From Heterodera schachtii (Eukaryota; Nematoda; Chromadorea; Rhabditida; Heteroderidae), in the NCBI GenBank assembly GCA_023374025.1, contig SIJG01000066.1, forward strand, positions 62,001 to 126,000: DNA of 64,000 nt. The letters are read 5' to 3'. A model generated the notes under the pieces. That model was not told the origin of the DNA. It ran no database searches and was given only the letters and a program-made list of their open reading frames with translations. Every line of letters begins with the position of its first letter. The stretch's first letter is position 1. Both the position numbers and the translations under genes were made by a program. Shown here piece by piece: positions 21,471 through 32,385 of this stretch.

Positions 21471-24400
21471 TAAATCTTTTTCAATATTATTTAATGCAGA
21501 TACAATTTATTCATTATTGATTTTCATTTCCTTATATATTTTTTAAAATAAATAAAAATTATCTTAAATTAATTAGTGCTTTCTGTATTACTGAAATTAT
21601 CTATGAAACAGAATTTGCAATTGTTTAAATTATTATTTGCTTTTTATTTTATAATATTGTAAGAGCTTGAAAAATATTATAATTTTATAGTTAGTAATCT
21701 GTGATGTTTGCTCTTTTTATTTATTCAAAACTTTTCGTTTCCAATGTTACAATTTCCAGGTAAAATTATGTAAAAAATAAGTAATACAGCAAATTAAAAT
21801 AATCAATCACTCACCGTTCCAAGACATAAAAATATGGTTCTGTAAATAATCATTTTTAGTTCATTTTTTTGTTATTTTAATGCATTCTCGTTTTCGGTGA
21901 TTTTTGTGCTTTTTAATTTTTGCATTTTGTTTTTTTAATATTTCCGCCAACTTTTTTTTTAATATAATAATATTATAATTATATATAAAAAAAATTTAAA
22001 CTCATTAAAATTATAAATTCTTAAAGGAATAAAAAATTGAGCGAATTAATACTTCACTTAGTTTAATGATTCTTTTATTTAAATTAAATAATTTTGTTTT
22101 ATCATCTTTACCGATAGAACTCCTTTGTACTGTTAATTATAGACAAGAAATAAAAATTACACTAAAAATAATAAAAGTAATAAATTATATAAATTTCATT
22201 TCTTTTTAAATGATCCTTAAAATAATTGTTTAACTCGATATTTAATGTATTTAAAATCATATTAAAAAAACGATTAAATCTTTCTAATAATAAAAAATTT
22301 TAGTTCATAAGTTGGTTATCCAAAAGTTGATGTGTGCAAGAATAAGAAAATAAAATACATGCGAAATTAACTGTTTCTTAAAAATTATGTTTTAAAAAAT
22401 AATAATAATAAAATGACGAAATTAAAGTATTCAATCTATTAAAATATAATTGCGCAAAAAATTGAATAGACCAATAATTTATAAAAAAAATAAAATACTA
22501 GGAGAATTATAATAAAAACTAGACAAAACAACGGGATTTTATATTAAAATATTTATTTTAATGAATTGCTTAATTAATTAATGAAATTTCATACTTGGAA
22601 TTAAAGTAACTTTAAAGCAAATTCTTAGACATAAAAATATTTAACTCCAAAAATTTTATTAATATGAATTATTTATTTATTTGGTATCCAAATAAATATT
22701 AAAAGGAACATAGACACGAAAATTCAAATTAATTTATAATTAAAAGAAAAATATTTAATTTAAAAAATCTATTATGAACAAACATTAAAGGGTAAATATA
22801 ATAATATTTTTAGATAATTGTTAACAGATTTTGTTAATTCTCATATTTAAGTCTTTTATTATTGCTTAAATTTTTTTAATTTGTGTTAAAAAAGGGCACA
22901 AATTCTAAAAATGTAAATAGCAGAATGTTAATGTATTATTTCTAAAATCTTTACTTTTAGTAGCATAGTTTATATTATACTAAAAAATTATGTGCATACA
23001 AATTTAAAAAATTATAGTATTGTATACCTTATTGTCATTTTAAAAATTGAAATAATATATATTCATTTATTAAAAATTAATTTCCAAAAATTAATTTTAA
23101 GAAATTACATAAGAAAAACAGTTATACTTAATAACTCTCGAAATAATTATCTTTCTAATGTATGAAGATTTGAACTAAAATTGAGTAAGAATTTTGTACG
23201 CATAAAAGAAAAATCCATAATATTATATGACCAAAAATATATAAATATATTCAATTCTATTTTTACATAAAATAAATTGAAATTAATAATTTGAGTTATA
23301 ATGCATTAAATGAATAAAATAAGAATATAATAAAATGGCATTTTTAATTAAAAATATTAGTTCGCTTAAAATTTAATGAATTTCGTCCCCTCAATGAGAG
23401 ATTTCATATAAATAATTTGATGAAAATTAAAAATTACTAAAACAAATAATTAAATGCAATTAAAAAAGTTCTTACTTTTATTTCGCTAGCCAAACTATTG
23501 AGTTTTATGCCAGGATTCTCTTCAAAGGAAAGGCGTAATTTTTTTTTTGTAGTTGAGAATTAAAAAATAAATCGCAAATTTATATAATGAAGTGTAGTAT
23601 AAAAAATAATTTAAAATCACCTAGGAAAATTTTCATTAATAAATTTATTGGACAATAGATATAAAATTAAATAGAAATGTAATTGAATTTAACTTACTGA
23701 TGAGATATCTAAAATATGTTGTTAAAAATAAAAAATATCATTTTAAAATTTTCAAAAATATTTCAAATTATATAATCAGAAATTAAAAGATCTTTAATTC
23801 TCGAGAAAGAAGTGACTATAATTAAAATCAATATAATAAAAGCATTAGCTCAAATATGAAAATCATTTATGATTTTCGAAACAGCAAACCGAAACGCATT
23901 GCCATGTCGTTAGAATTAATAAATAGAAGCAAAAGATGAGAAAATTTAGAAGTCATAAAATTCGGAAAACATATGTATAATAATCAACTAAATGAAGGAC
24001 AAATTATACTAACTTAATTAAATTAAATTTTAAATAAAACCAGCGATTGAAAGATAATTTTAATATTTTTCATGAATTTGCATTCATTCCGAGATTAAAA
24101 TTCAAAGATGATAAACCAAAATTACTTAAAAAGTTCGATTAAATATTTAAAATAATAATTTAATTACGGCCAGAAGACGAACCCGTATACTAGCAGGCCA
24201 TTTAGGAATTAATTAAATGAATATAAAACCGATATAATTATAGTTATTTTGATTATTTAAAGATAATGACAAAACTTTTATTCATGCTATAATTAAATAA
24301 ATAGCCTTCGTATTTAATTAATAAAAAAAGATTATAACAAAGACAAAAGAAAATATATAATTGAAAATATTATAGCTGGAACATAGATAAATTGAATGAC

Positions 24401-24566
24401 AATAAAATATAACCATGCTTGTAGTAAGTTAACAAAGTGTGTTAATTTTAATTGCATTTAATTAATTCTCATGAGTTTACATTTGTGAAATCACCTTTTA
24501 CTTGGTTAAGAATTAAAAAATTATCCTAGTAAAATATTTAGAAATTTTTATTATATTTTTATTTTC
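21471..24566. other. Gene-free AT-rich DNA
   Basis: No coding signal. Small islands lie near 23490-23535 and 24165-24210 (GGCCAGAAGACGAACCC). GTTAACAGATTTTG near 22822 matches a motif at 7638 and, reversed, at 30015. Confidence 0.7.
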
Positions 24567-24655
24567 TAAAAAATTTTCGATTTCTGACTTTCGATTTCCG
24601 ACGTTTTTGGGCTTGGAATTCCGATTTCTGATTCCGAAAAAATTTGGGCCTGTTA
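24567..24655 (+). repeat. CGATTTCYGA motif-rich fragment
   Basis: CGATTTCTGA or CGATTTCCGA occurs three times at 24578-24632, with GGAATTCCGA between. Motif-dense short segments of this kind resemble subterminal repeats of hAT-like elements, but no end or duplication was found. Confidence 0.4.
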
Positions 24656-25060
24656 AATGGGAACAAAAATATTCATATAAAATTATTAAGGATTTAAAGA
24701 GAATCCAGCAAAAGAGCCATTGAGCAGATTTTAAGTTATAAATTACTTGAAGAATTTAGTATTAAAAAAAGTCCCGAATTTTATTTTTATACAAATTGTT
24801 TAAAACAAATTTATCCAAACTATAGATTTAGTATAAATAAAAAATTTAATAATTATTCAAACAAATGTAAAAATATATAATTTTGTTGGCTTAATCCATT
24901 GTCGTTTTTATTATCTTTATTATATTTTTTCCTACTGAGAATCTAGTAACTTATTATTTAATCAAAATGAATTCTTTAAGCCAACAACTAGAAATTTAAT
25001 TAAATTATTTAATTCAAAACCAATAAATTTAAAAGAATTAATTTATATTTAATGTTAGAA
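24656..25060. other. AT-rich spacer
   Basis: Nothing recognised. Confidence 0.7.
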
Positions 25061-25210
25061 TTTAGATCGGTATTTTGGAAAAACCTGGGCCTGGATCTAG
25101 GTTCCATGTTGGACTTGGATTTCCTGGACAAAAATCGAGGAAAATTCAGGTCCAGGAAAAATTAAGGCTCCTCGAGACTTGGATCAAGGGTTGGGCCTGG
25201 ATTTTTTAAA
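25061..25210 (+). repeat. GGGCCTGGAT motif-rich fragment, copy 1
   Basis: Repeated CTGGGCCTGGATC, TTGGACTTGGATT and CAGGTCCAGG. The part at 25172-25207 (CTCGAGACTTGGATC, GGGTTGGGCCTGG) is related to 40639-40672, so the two are copies of one family. Confidence 0.45.
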
Positions 25211-25879
25211 TTTTGTTTTAAAAACAAAAAATGTTTGAAAAAATCAATTAATTGTTTAGAAACGTCTAAAAATCTATAATTGACAATAAAAATGTATTTT
25301 AAAATAAATTTATTATTTTTTGAAAACTTTAAAAACACCGGTCATTTGAAATAATAAAATTAATTTATGGGTTTTTTCATAATTATAATATGTTGATTTA
25401 CTTTGTAAAAAATGTCAAGATATATAAAATTTTGTTATTTTTATTTTGTTTAAAATATTTAAAGGTTAAATTTTTATTAGGAAAATAATCTATATTTTAT
25501 TACTTTAAATACCGATTTATTTAAAAAAATAATTATGTCTAGAACTCTTCTGAAATAAGGTTTTATCATTATGAAAATTATTTTTTTAGATTGATTTATT
25601 TAAAAATATTATTTGGCAATTTCTTGATTTAAATATGGAAAATAATAAATATGATTAAAGTTTCTTCACAATTTAAAAAAATACATTTTTATTAAATTAA
25701 TTCGTCGAGGCAGACAGACTGGCGGTACGGCTCAGTCGGGCTGTTCTTTTTTATTTTCTTCTTGTTTAATATAAATAATTCATTTAATAAATATATCTGC
25801 TAAAAACCAATTTTATAAATTTATCATCACTTGATAATTTTTAATTATCAATTTATTTACCTTTTTATAATTATGAATT
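25211..25879. other. T-rich DNA with one GC island
   Basis: T-rich on the plus strand. A sharp GC island at 25702-25742 (CGTCGAGGCAGACAGACTGG, CGGCTCAGTCGGGCTG) stands alone with no frame or match that I can see in the window. Confidence 0.6.
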
Positions 25880-26110
25880 AGTCATAGAAAATTGTTATAT
25901 TTGTTCGCTTTTATTTATTTTCTGTTTTATTCTCATGGTGAAAAAAGCCAGGTTGTTTTCATACTGAAGGTTCCTACGATTAGATTTTTTTGTTTTTTTA
26001 TTAAATATTTGAACGACTTTTTTAAATTATTGTTTTTTTTTCATTCAAACAATATTTAAAAGAATTATTAATTTTTTTTAATAAAATATTTTTTTTTGTG
26101 ATATTTTTAA
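25880..26110 (-). repeat. Variable-core dispersed repeat, locus C
   Basis: Minus orientation of the family. On the plus strand: TTTTATTCTCATGGTGAAAA, a core of about 22-29 bp (to 25969), AGGTTCCT, then a T-rich tail with AAACAATATTTAAAAGAATT and AAATATTTTTTTTTGTGAT. Both flanks match 42290-42480 closely while the core does not. A further shared part, ACAGCGTAGCTGCTTTTCT at 26201, has relatives at 46557 and 47070. Confidence 0.65.
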
Positions 26111-26469
26111 ATTAATTCATTTGTTTACTTTTTTATTAAATTGTTTTTAATACTTTTTAATAATTACAATTGTTTTATTTTTAAATGTACAAATGTTTTA
26201 CAGCGTAGCTGCTTTTCTATTGGTGTTTCTTTTTATCAAAATATTATAATTTAAAAGCGAATAGGTTTTTAAAGTGAATTTGTATTTAATTTAACTTTAC
26301 TTATCGGAATATTTATTATTTCTCATTTTATTACTAAATATTATTAACAATTAAAATAAATAATATTAAAAATATTTCTTTTTTAAAGTCCTTAATATTT
26401 GTTCGTTATAGCTAACAAGGGAACCTCGCGAACTGTAAGTCGGAAAGTGGGTACAAGTTTGGTACCATT

Positions 26470-26908
26470 GGATAGAGGAGGGTCGACTTCTATTGTGAAT
26501 TTTTAATTTTACGTGCCGATAGCGAAAAACAAAAAAGTTATGGGGCCTCAAAAATCGAAAATTTGGCCAAAGGGTCCATTTCCAGCTTTGTCACTTTTTA
26601 TTAATTCTCCAACCTTTGTAGTTGACTGATTTTTACTTATTTTCACTAAAGAAAAATTATCATAAATCTTTTTTTACAAAAAAATGATTTTTTAATTATT
26701 TAGTTATACTTTGCATTAATTAAAATTTATTGGTTTTCATGTTAGATTTGAACCCGAGCTCCAAAAATGCGAATTTAACCAACTGAGCCACCAATTTTAA
26801 GTGAAAACACAGCCAAATTTTCGATTTTTGAGGCCCCATAACTTTTTTGTTTTTCGCTATCGGCACGTAAAATTAAAATTCACAATAGATGTCGACCCTC
26901 CTCTATCC
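26470..26908. mobile_element. Foldback element with ~98-bp near-identical inverted arms
   Basis: The left arm (26470-26567) starts GGATAGAGGAGGGTCGAC. The right arm (26812-26908) is its reverse complement with one substitution and one single-base indel seen by eye. The 244-bp loop contains a tRNA-derived segment on the minus strand. ATT lies next to both outer ends and could be a 3-bp target duplication, but in AT-rich DNA this is weak. Open frames on both strands (26366-26551 minus, 26801-27001 plus) run through the arms, which explains their shared peptide sequence; they are not separate genes. The near-identity suggests recent formation or correction between arms. Confidence 0.7.
26735..26795 (-). 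repeat. tRNA-derived segment in loop of foldback element
   Basis: On the minus strand, TGGCTCAGTTGG fits an A box and GGTTCAAATCT a B box about 30 bp downstream. These are the best tRNA-like boxes in the window. Acceptor and T stems do not pair well enough for a functional tRNA. Confidence 0.55.
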
Positions 26909-29170
26909 ATTTTTAATATTAATTTTGATATATTATTTTTATCCTTTAATGCATATTTATATATTAATAGGCCATGTAATCTTGTCTTTTTACTTTTTTA
27001 AATATAATTAATTTTAAAATTTAAATCCTCCTGATCAACGAGCTTGATTTACACTCTCATGAATTATGAATAATTTTTTCAAAAAAATTTTTTGCTCAAT
27101 AAAAGTAAAATTAAATAAATTTAATTAAAAGCTTAAAATATTATTTTGCTATTTGTTGTATTTGCCTTTTGAATTGCAATTCATTTAGTTATTTTTTCTC
27201 GAAAATTTTATCTGATTACTTATTTTTTAATAATAAATATTTTTTGCGTAATTTGATCAGTGTTTATTTCTTTAACCAAATTTGGCTAAATATTTCTTTA
27301 ATTAAGTATATTTACTAAAACTATATTATGTCTCAATGTTGTTAAAGTCTTTATAATGAAACTTATTCATATAATGCTATAAAGATTTATTTAACTTCGA
27401 TAACTTTATTTTTTCAAAGAAATTCATTTCATTATTTTAAATTTTTTATCGCATTATACCTGTCGAATTGTTATGTTGATTTCGTTATTTATAGTACAAA
27501 GTACAAGAATTAAATGTATTTTTATTAAAAATAAATAAATTAAACTTTTTAATTTTAATAATAATAATAATCTAAATTATTTATAATGGGATTCTTTTTT
27601 GTTGTAAAAAAATTGTTTAATTTTTTTTATTAAAGATTGAACAAATTCTGTATCAATTAAGAAGATACTGTCCAATTTCCAATAAAAAAGACTTAATTAT
27701 TTTTAATTCTACTTAGTTATCTCTTATTCAAGCATACAGTTTTTTATATTTAATTCATTTTATTATCCAGCTTTATTGATCTAAACGGTATTAAAGAAAC
27801 AATTAACATGGCTCACAACTTTGCAGCAATTGCCAATTAGCATGTTCCGATTTATGTTATATTTTTGCGTTTTATTATATTGTTCTATAAATATTGAAAT
27901 AGCATTTTATTCCACAAAAACAATATATAAAAGTATAATTTCGTAATAATTTTTGATTAATTGAAGCAAAAAATTAATCATTTTATGCCTATAATTTGTA
28001 TATTAATAATTTAAAGTTTTATGTATTTTATTTATTTTTATTCAAACTTATCATCCATATTACTTTTTTATTTTATTCAAAATAATGCAATTTTTTTCTC
28101 TTTTAACTCCATAATTTATAGGATATTGATGAAAATAATAATTAAGATTTAACTGATGAATTTAATAAATAATTTTGAATTGTTTTTTTCTTAATTTAAA
28201 AAACAACATTTTTTTAAATTTCATATTTTTCCAGCCCAACATGATTTAATAAATAAAATATAATAAAAAAAACCAAATTGTTTAATTCTATTGTTAATAT
28301 TTTTTATATTTAGCCTCAAAATAAAAAGTGTTTTTTTAATTGATTTTAATGATTTTTAGATAATAATTAGTTTAGCAATGACTTCTTTTTTTTAATTTCT
28401 TAAAATTATGTTTCGCATTTAATACCAACTACTAATTTATATATTACATTAATTTGAATAATTTGTTGATTACTATTTTTTCAATAATACGTGTAATTTT
28501 GAGTACAATCTTGTCTGGGTTATATTGTCTTTATTGCTTGATATTTTATTTGATTTATTTTTGTACCATAATTAGTTTAATTACTTACATTGGCTTTTGT
28601 TTTTATCTTTGTAAAAATTTGTGTTTGCGTCGATTATTAATAGTGTTAAGTCACTATCACTTAAATTTTTATGCCTTAAATTAGTCTATCGTAAGATTAA
28701 TAAATTTAAAGATGCATTTATTTTAATAATTATTTTTCTTTTTTTAATAAAAATATTCGAAATAGTAAACTAAGACAATTACATAATAAATGGAACAAAT
28801 TTTTTTATTCCTATATGAACTATTGTTGATTAAAGGCACAATATGGCAAAAATATAAATAAATTCCATGAATTTTCAATAATACAAAAGTCATAACTTTT
28901 TCTAATTTGAATGTTAAACATTTGTTAAGCACCTATATAAATCTTTGCAATATTTTAAAATATATATTCATTTTTAATCTAAATAACAATTGTTCAAAAT
29001 TTTTCATTAGCACAATTTTATTTTTGAAGGTTTTGTATATTCCATTTTATTTTTTTGTCTGATTTATTTGGGTGAATGAAGTTGGTCCATTATTTTAACT
29101 AAAATTTAATTACTAATTCATTTTTTATTAATTTTCATAAATGTGTACTATTTTTTACAATTTTTATTTT
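26909..29170. other. T-rich gene-free DNA
   Basis: Long T-rich plus strand. The hydrophobic frame at 28454-28684 starts at a TTG, has no ATG and no recognised family; it follows from the T-richness. An island at 27025-27055 (CTCCTGATCAACGAGC) ends in CTCTCATGAATT, the reverse form of the CATGAGA motif. Confidence 0.65.
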
Positions 29171-29284
29171 TTTTAGTGTCGTCAGAATTTTCATGTTGAC
29201 GCTCGCCATTATAAATTCGGCCATTCGCTTTATATTTTACGTAAATTTAATTGTTTCAAAATATTTTGCATTTTTAATAATTGA

Positions 29285-29370
29285 ACGGTTTCGGTTAAAA
29301 AACCGAAAAAAACGAAATCGAAAAAACCGAAGAAAATTTTTCGGTTTATTTCGATTTTGCGGTTTTTTTT
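29285..29370. repeat. CGGTTT / AACCGAAA repeat, copy 2
   Basis: AACGGTTTCGGTTAAAAAAC is followed by several CGAAA units and then TTTTTCGGTTTATTTCG, a degenerate inverted repeat related to 7495-7640. The 69-codon frame at 29193-29402 runs through it and is therefore not called as a gene, although it has an ATG. Confidence 0.5.
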
Positions 29371-29447
29371 TGATTTGTTTATTTTTTTTCAAAAAGCAAT
29401 AAACTATTCTATTAATAGAAAAAACAAAAATCTCCTCTTAGTAAAAT

Positions 29448-29482
29448 TGTAGAGCTATTGAAACTCTATTGAATGGTGTACT
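29448..29482 (+). repeat. AGAGCT...ACTCT repeat shared with 3895
   Basis: TTGTAGAGCTATTGAAACTC and the following TATTGAATGGTGT match the segment at 3895-3930 with about five differences over 33 bases, so it is a dispersed repeat. Confidence 0.5.
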
Positions 29483-29499
29483 AAAGGTTTGGAAAATAA

Positions 29500-29968
29500 T
29501 AGAAAAGGCAGCCAAAAAAATGTGTTTGCTACTTGATTCTAAAAAAAACCACAAAGATTAGTTTTAGCGATTTGGTGCCCTTTTTGACGTTTTTTCCCGA
29601 AAAATTCCAAAATTCAAAAAAATCGGAAAAATACACCCCTAAGAAATGATCTAAAAAATTCAAAGAATATACCTTTATGAACTGAAAAATTTTCACAAAA
29701 ATTGTTCGCCAAAATTCAGTTTTTTTTTATAAAAAATTTTAGCTTTAAAAATTTCCTTATTGAAAAACATTATAAAATATTGAATTATCAATAAATCAGC
29801 AAAATTTAGTTTTTTGGTTAGTTTTTACGTGTTTTGCTCCCTAGAAATCTTAAATAAAAAAATTTATATGCCTTTTTTCATGCCTTTTTAGGGATTTTTG
29901 TGCCTTTTTTCAGTGCCTTTTTGCGCTTTTTGGTATCTTAATTGCTAGCTCTAGCCATAACTTTAGAG
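29500..29968. repeat. Composite repeat stretch
   Basis: Contains AAATACACCCCTAAGAAATG (29625), the reverse of the TTCTTAGGGGTGTATTTTT motif near 8560. It is followed by five TGCCTTTTT-type units at 29868-29932. CTAGCTCTAG near 29945 precedes the first CCGGCGGTGCT hairpin. No gene. Confidence 0.5.
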
Positions 29969-29994
29969 CCGGCGGTGCTGATAAGCGCCGCCGG
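29969..29994 (+). repeat. CCGGCGGYGCC hairpin, copy 3
   Basis: CCGGCGGTGCT, loop GATA, AGCGCCGCCGG. The pair next to the loop is T-A here, where copies at 9243 and 30101 have C-G, so both strands changed together. One T-G pair in the stem is shared with the other good copies. Followed by GCTATTTGTTAGCAGATTTT, also seen beside other copies. Confidence 0.85.
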
Positions 29995-30100
29995 GAAATT
30001 TTTTTGTAATTTTAATGCTATTTGTTAGCAGATTTTGTCTAAAAATACCAAATTTTGAGATTTTTGGCTAATTTTTAAAAAAGGTAGCTTTTTGGGAGGT

Positions 30101-30124
30101 CGGCGGTGCCGATAGGCGCCGCCG
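30101..30124 (+). repeat. CCGGCGGYGCC hairpin, copy 4
   Basis: CGGCGGTGCC, loop GATA, GGCGCCGCCG. It lies 46 bp before the splice acceptor of the first visible exon of the coiled-coil gene, so it would be intronic or upstream in the transcript. Confidence 0.85.
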
Positions 30125-30170
30125 GAGGAAAATCAAAAAATACGACACACAAATCTCTCTCAATTTTTAG

Positions 30171-31736
30171 ACAATCTTTGGCTTTCTTTTGCACTGTCCG
30201 ACGATGGAAATGAATTGGAACGATTGGAGGCCCAGCGAAAAGCAATTAACTCAAAAATAGCAGCGGAATTGGCGCGACGACAAATGAAAATGGAGGGAAA
30301 CGAAGCGACGCCAAAGGCAAAAGGCAATTTCGGAAAAGGTAAGTTGGGATAATTAATTAAATACTAATATAAATCATTATACAATTATTACTTAGGGTAT
30401 CAATTAAGTCTATCTCTTCTACTTATGAATTTTATGTCTAAAACAGACATTTCGCCCTAATTTTCACGAATTTTTTGTGGTCAAAAATTAATTTAATGTG
30501 CGGATTGTCATCATTTTGATGATTTCAAGGGGGTCAATGATTGTTTTTATGTGTTAACAAATTGCACTCAAATTTTCAAAATTTTCCCCGCGAGCCCCGG
30601 TTCCAGAAAAAGTTTTTCTGGAAAAAGCTCGCCACGATATTTTTTTTATTGATTTTTAATAAAATTTTTCAAAAAATCGAAGATCGACAAAACTTAGTTA
30701 TCCTTCGGTAAAAATAATTCAATACAATTTTTTAATTAATAGATTTAAATACAATTAACTTAATTAATAAACTATCACTTTTACAGCATTGTTTGAGACA
30801 ATTCACTCAGTTCAAAAGTGGAAGAATTGAGCAGAAAATGTGCGCAATTGGAGAAAGGACAGATTGAAGCGAAGCAAAAAGAGGAGGACAAACTGTCAAA
30901 AGTTTAGGCTGAAAATGTGAGTTAAAATTAACGGAAAAATCTATGAACCCCGAAAATCCTTTCGAAAAAAATTGCGCGACTAAGTTTTTATTTTTAGCCA
31001 TTTTCGGCTTTTTTAAATCTTCGAACTTTTTTTTTATAAGAAATAAAAAATCAGAAAATTTTTTTAAATTTTTAGCCAGCCAAGATTTTTTTCTTTAAAA
31101 GAATGTTAAGTTTGAATTCTTAAAAAATTTGGTAAGTTTTTTTTTCAGAGGCTGCTTAAAGCTGAATTAAAGCAAAGAGAAACGTTGGATGAGCTCAACG
31201 AAATGAAAACGAAAGTTGCAAAAATGGAACAGCAGGAGAACGGTAATGGAAAATTACGGTAGAAAACGACAAAAAGTTATTAGAAATATTATACAAAAAC
31301 GGAAAAGTGAGAAATTTATTATTTTTTTAAAAAAAAGGTATGAAAATTTTTATTATTATTGATTATTTAAGCTTTGATTGAACAAATCCAAAAGCTAGAG
31401 GAAGAACAAAAGAAATGCTTGGACAAATATGCTGAATTGGAAAAAGATTGGCCAGAAAATACAGTAAAATTTTAAATAAATCGGAAATTTTTTTTAACGA
31501 GGTTGCGGACTTAGATTTTCTTTATTTCAAGGTAAAAAATTCAATAGAGAGCTTTGGAACCAAGCCAAATTAGCACAAAATTTGATTTCATAATAAATTA
31601 TTTTTCAGTTTGTATTGGGCAATTTGCTAAACATTTGGCCAGAATTGATGAAATGGAAGCGCAAATAAATGAACTGAAGGAATGCAAAAAGGAACATTGC
31701 CAATATGCTCACAATCAGTTGAAAAATTATGCTTAG
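30171..31736 (+). pseudogene. Broken multi-exon gene for a charged coiled-coil protein
   Basis: Five exon-like pieces in one direction: 30171-30338 (acceptor TTTTTAG, donor GTAAGT), 30811-30916 (acceptor CACTCAG, donor GTGAGT), 31149-31242 (acceptor TTTTTTCAG, donor GTAATG), 31372-31463 (acceptor TTTAAG, donor GTAAAA) and 31609-31736 (acceptor TTTTTCAG, stop TAG at 31734). Translations are rich in E, K, Q, L and R with heptad-like spacing, for example ELERLEAQRK in exon 1, KAELKQRETLDELNEMK in exon 3 and EQIQKLEEEQKKCLDK in exon 4. The last exon carries Cys/His residues (CKKEHCQYAH). Exons 2-3 and 3-4 join in phase; 1-2 and 4-5 do not, and exon 2 has an in-frame TAG at 30905. No start exon was found. 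The coiled coil is inferred from sequence pattern; the family is not recognised. It is either a decayed copy or a gene with exons I have mis-bounded. Confidence 0.6.
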
Positions 31737-31769
31737 GAAATTTTCTGTAACAAAACTCCAGAAAAATTA

Positions 31770-32385
31770 TTTCAAAAACTTTTCAATAATTTTTTAGAAT
31801 TTTATCGTAAACTACTAATTTTTTCAAAGATTTTTACCAAAAATCGCTGAAAACCAATCAGTTGATAAACATATAGTGAAGATTCAAATTTAGCGGTCGA
31901 TGCATTTTAAGTTAATATTAGGATGGGAATTTTATGAGGAAAAATGACCAAAAAGTCTATTAAAAACCAAAAAAAAAATCGTCAAAAAGTCATGAAAAAT
32001 TAGCCAAAAATAAAAAAATATTTTTTAAACAATTTATAGAATTGCAGTTTATAAAAACGATTATTTTGCTAGAGTTTCAACATTTACAAATTAAAGTAAA
32101 ACGTAAAAATTGCCGTGATTTCTTTCGAATTAAATTCTCATTTCTCATCATTACTACAGAAATTTTTCAAATGCTTAGGAATTTTTTCGTTTGCTAATTC
32201 CAAAAAAAAATTTTTAAAAACTTTTCGGCGATTTTTTCAGAATTTTATAATTAACTACTATTTTTTTTCTCCAAAAGATCGCTGAAAACAAATCAGTCGA
32301 TAAATAATATATTAATGAAGATACAAATTTAACGGTCGGCTAAGTCATTATTAGGATGGAATTTGTTAGAGGAAAAAGGCCCACG
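31770..32385. repeat. Duplicated ~175-bp segment downstream of the coiled-coil gene
   Basis: 31770-31950 and 32215-32385 align: both contain AACTACTA, ATCGCTGAAAACNAATCAGT, GATAAA, GAAGAT(T/A)CAAATTTA, CGGTCG and ATTAGGATGG. The copies are clearly diverged. They may be 3' sequence of the gene duplicated with it. After 32390 the second copy continues into an island (CACGATGACTCGTGC) and then AATTCTTAATTAATAATATT, which matches 48395-48440. Confidence 0.6.

Noticed and set aside
26366..27001. Two frames on opposite strands sharing a peptide (RPHNFFVFRYRHVKLK)
   Set aside because: They are the two arms of the foldback element read in opposite directions, not a conserved protein.
28454..28684. 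Hydrophobic 76-codon frame resembling membrane or mitochondrial-type sequence
   Set aside because: No ATG, T-rich background predicts Phe/Leu/Ile-rich frames, and no conserved motif of a mitochondrial gene was seen.
29193..29402. 69-codon frame beginning with ATG after an acceptor-like site
   Set aside because: More than half is the CGGTTT repeat, so the open frame is a repeat by-product.
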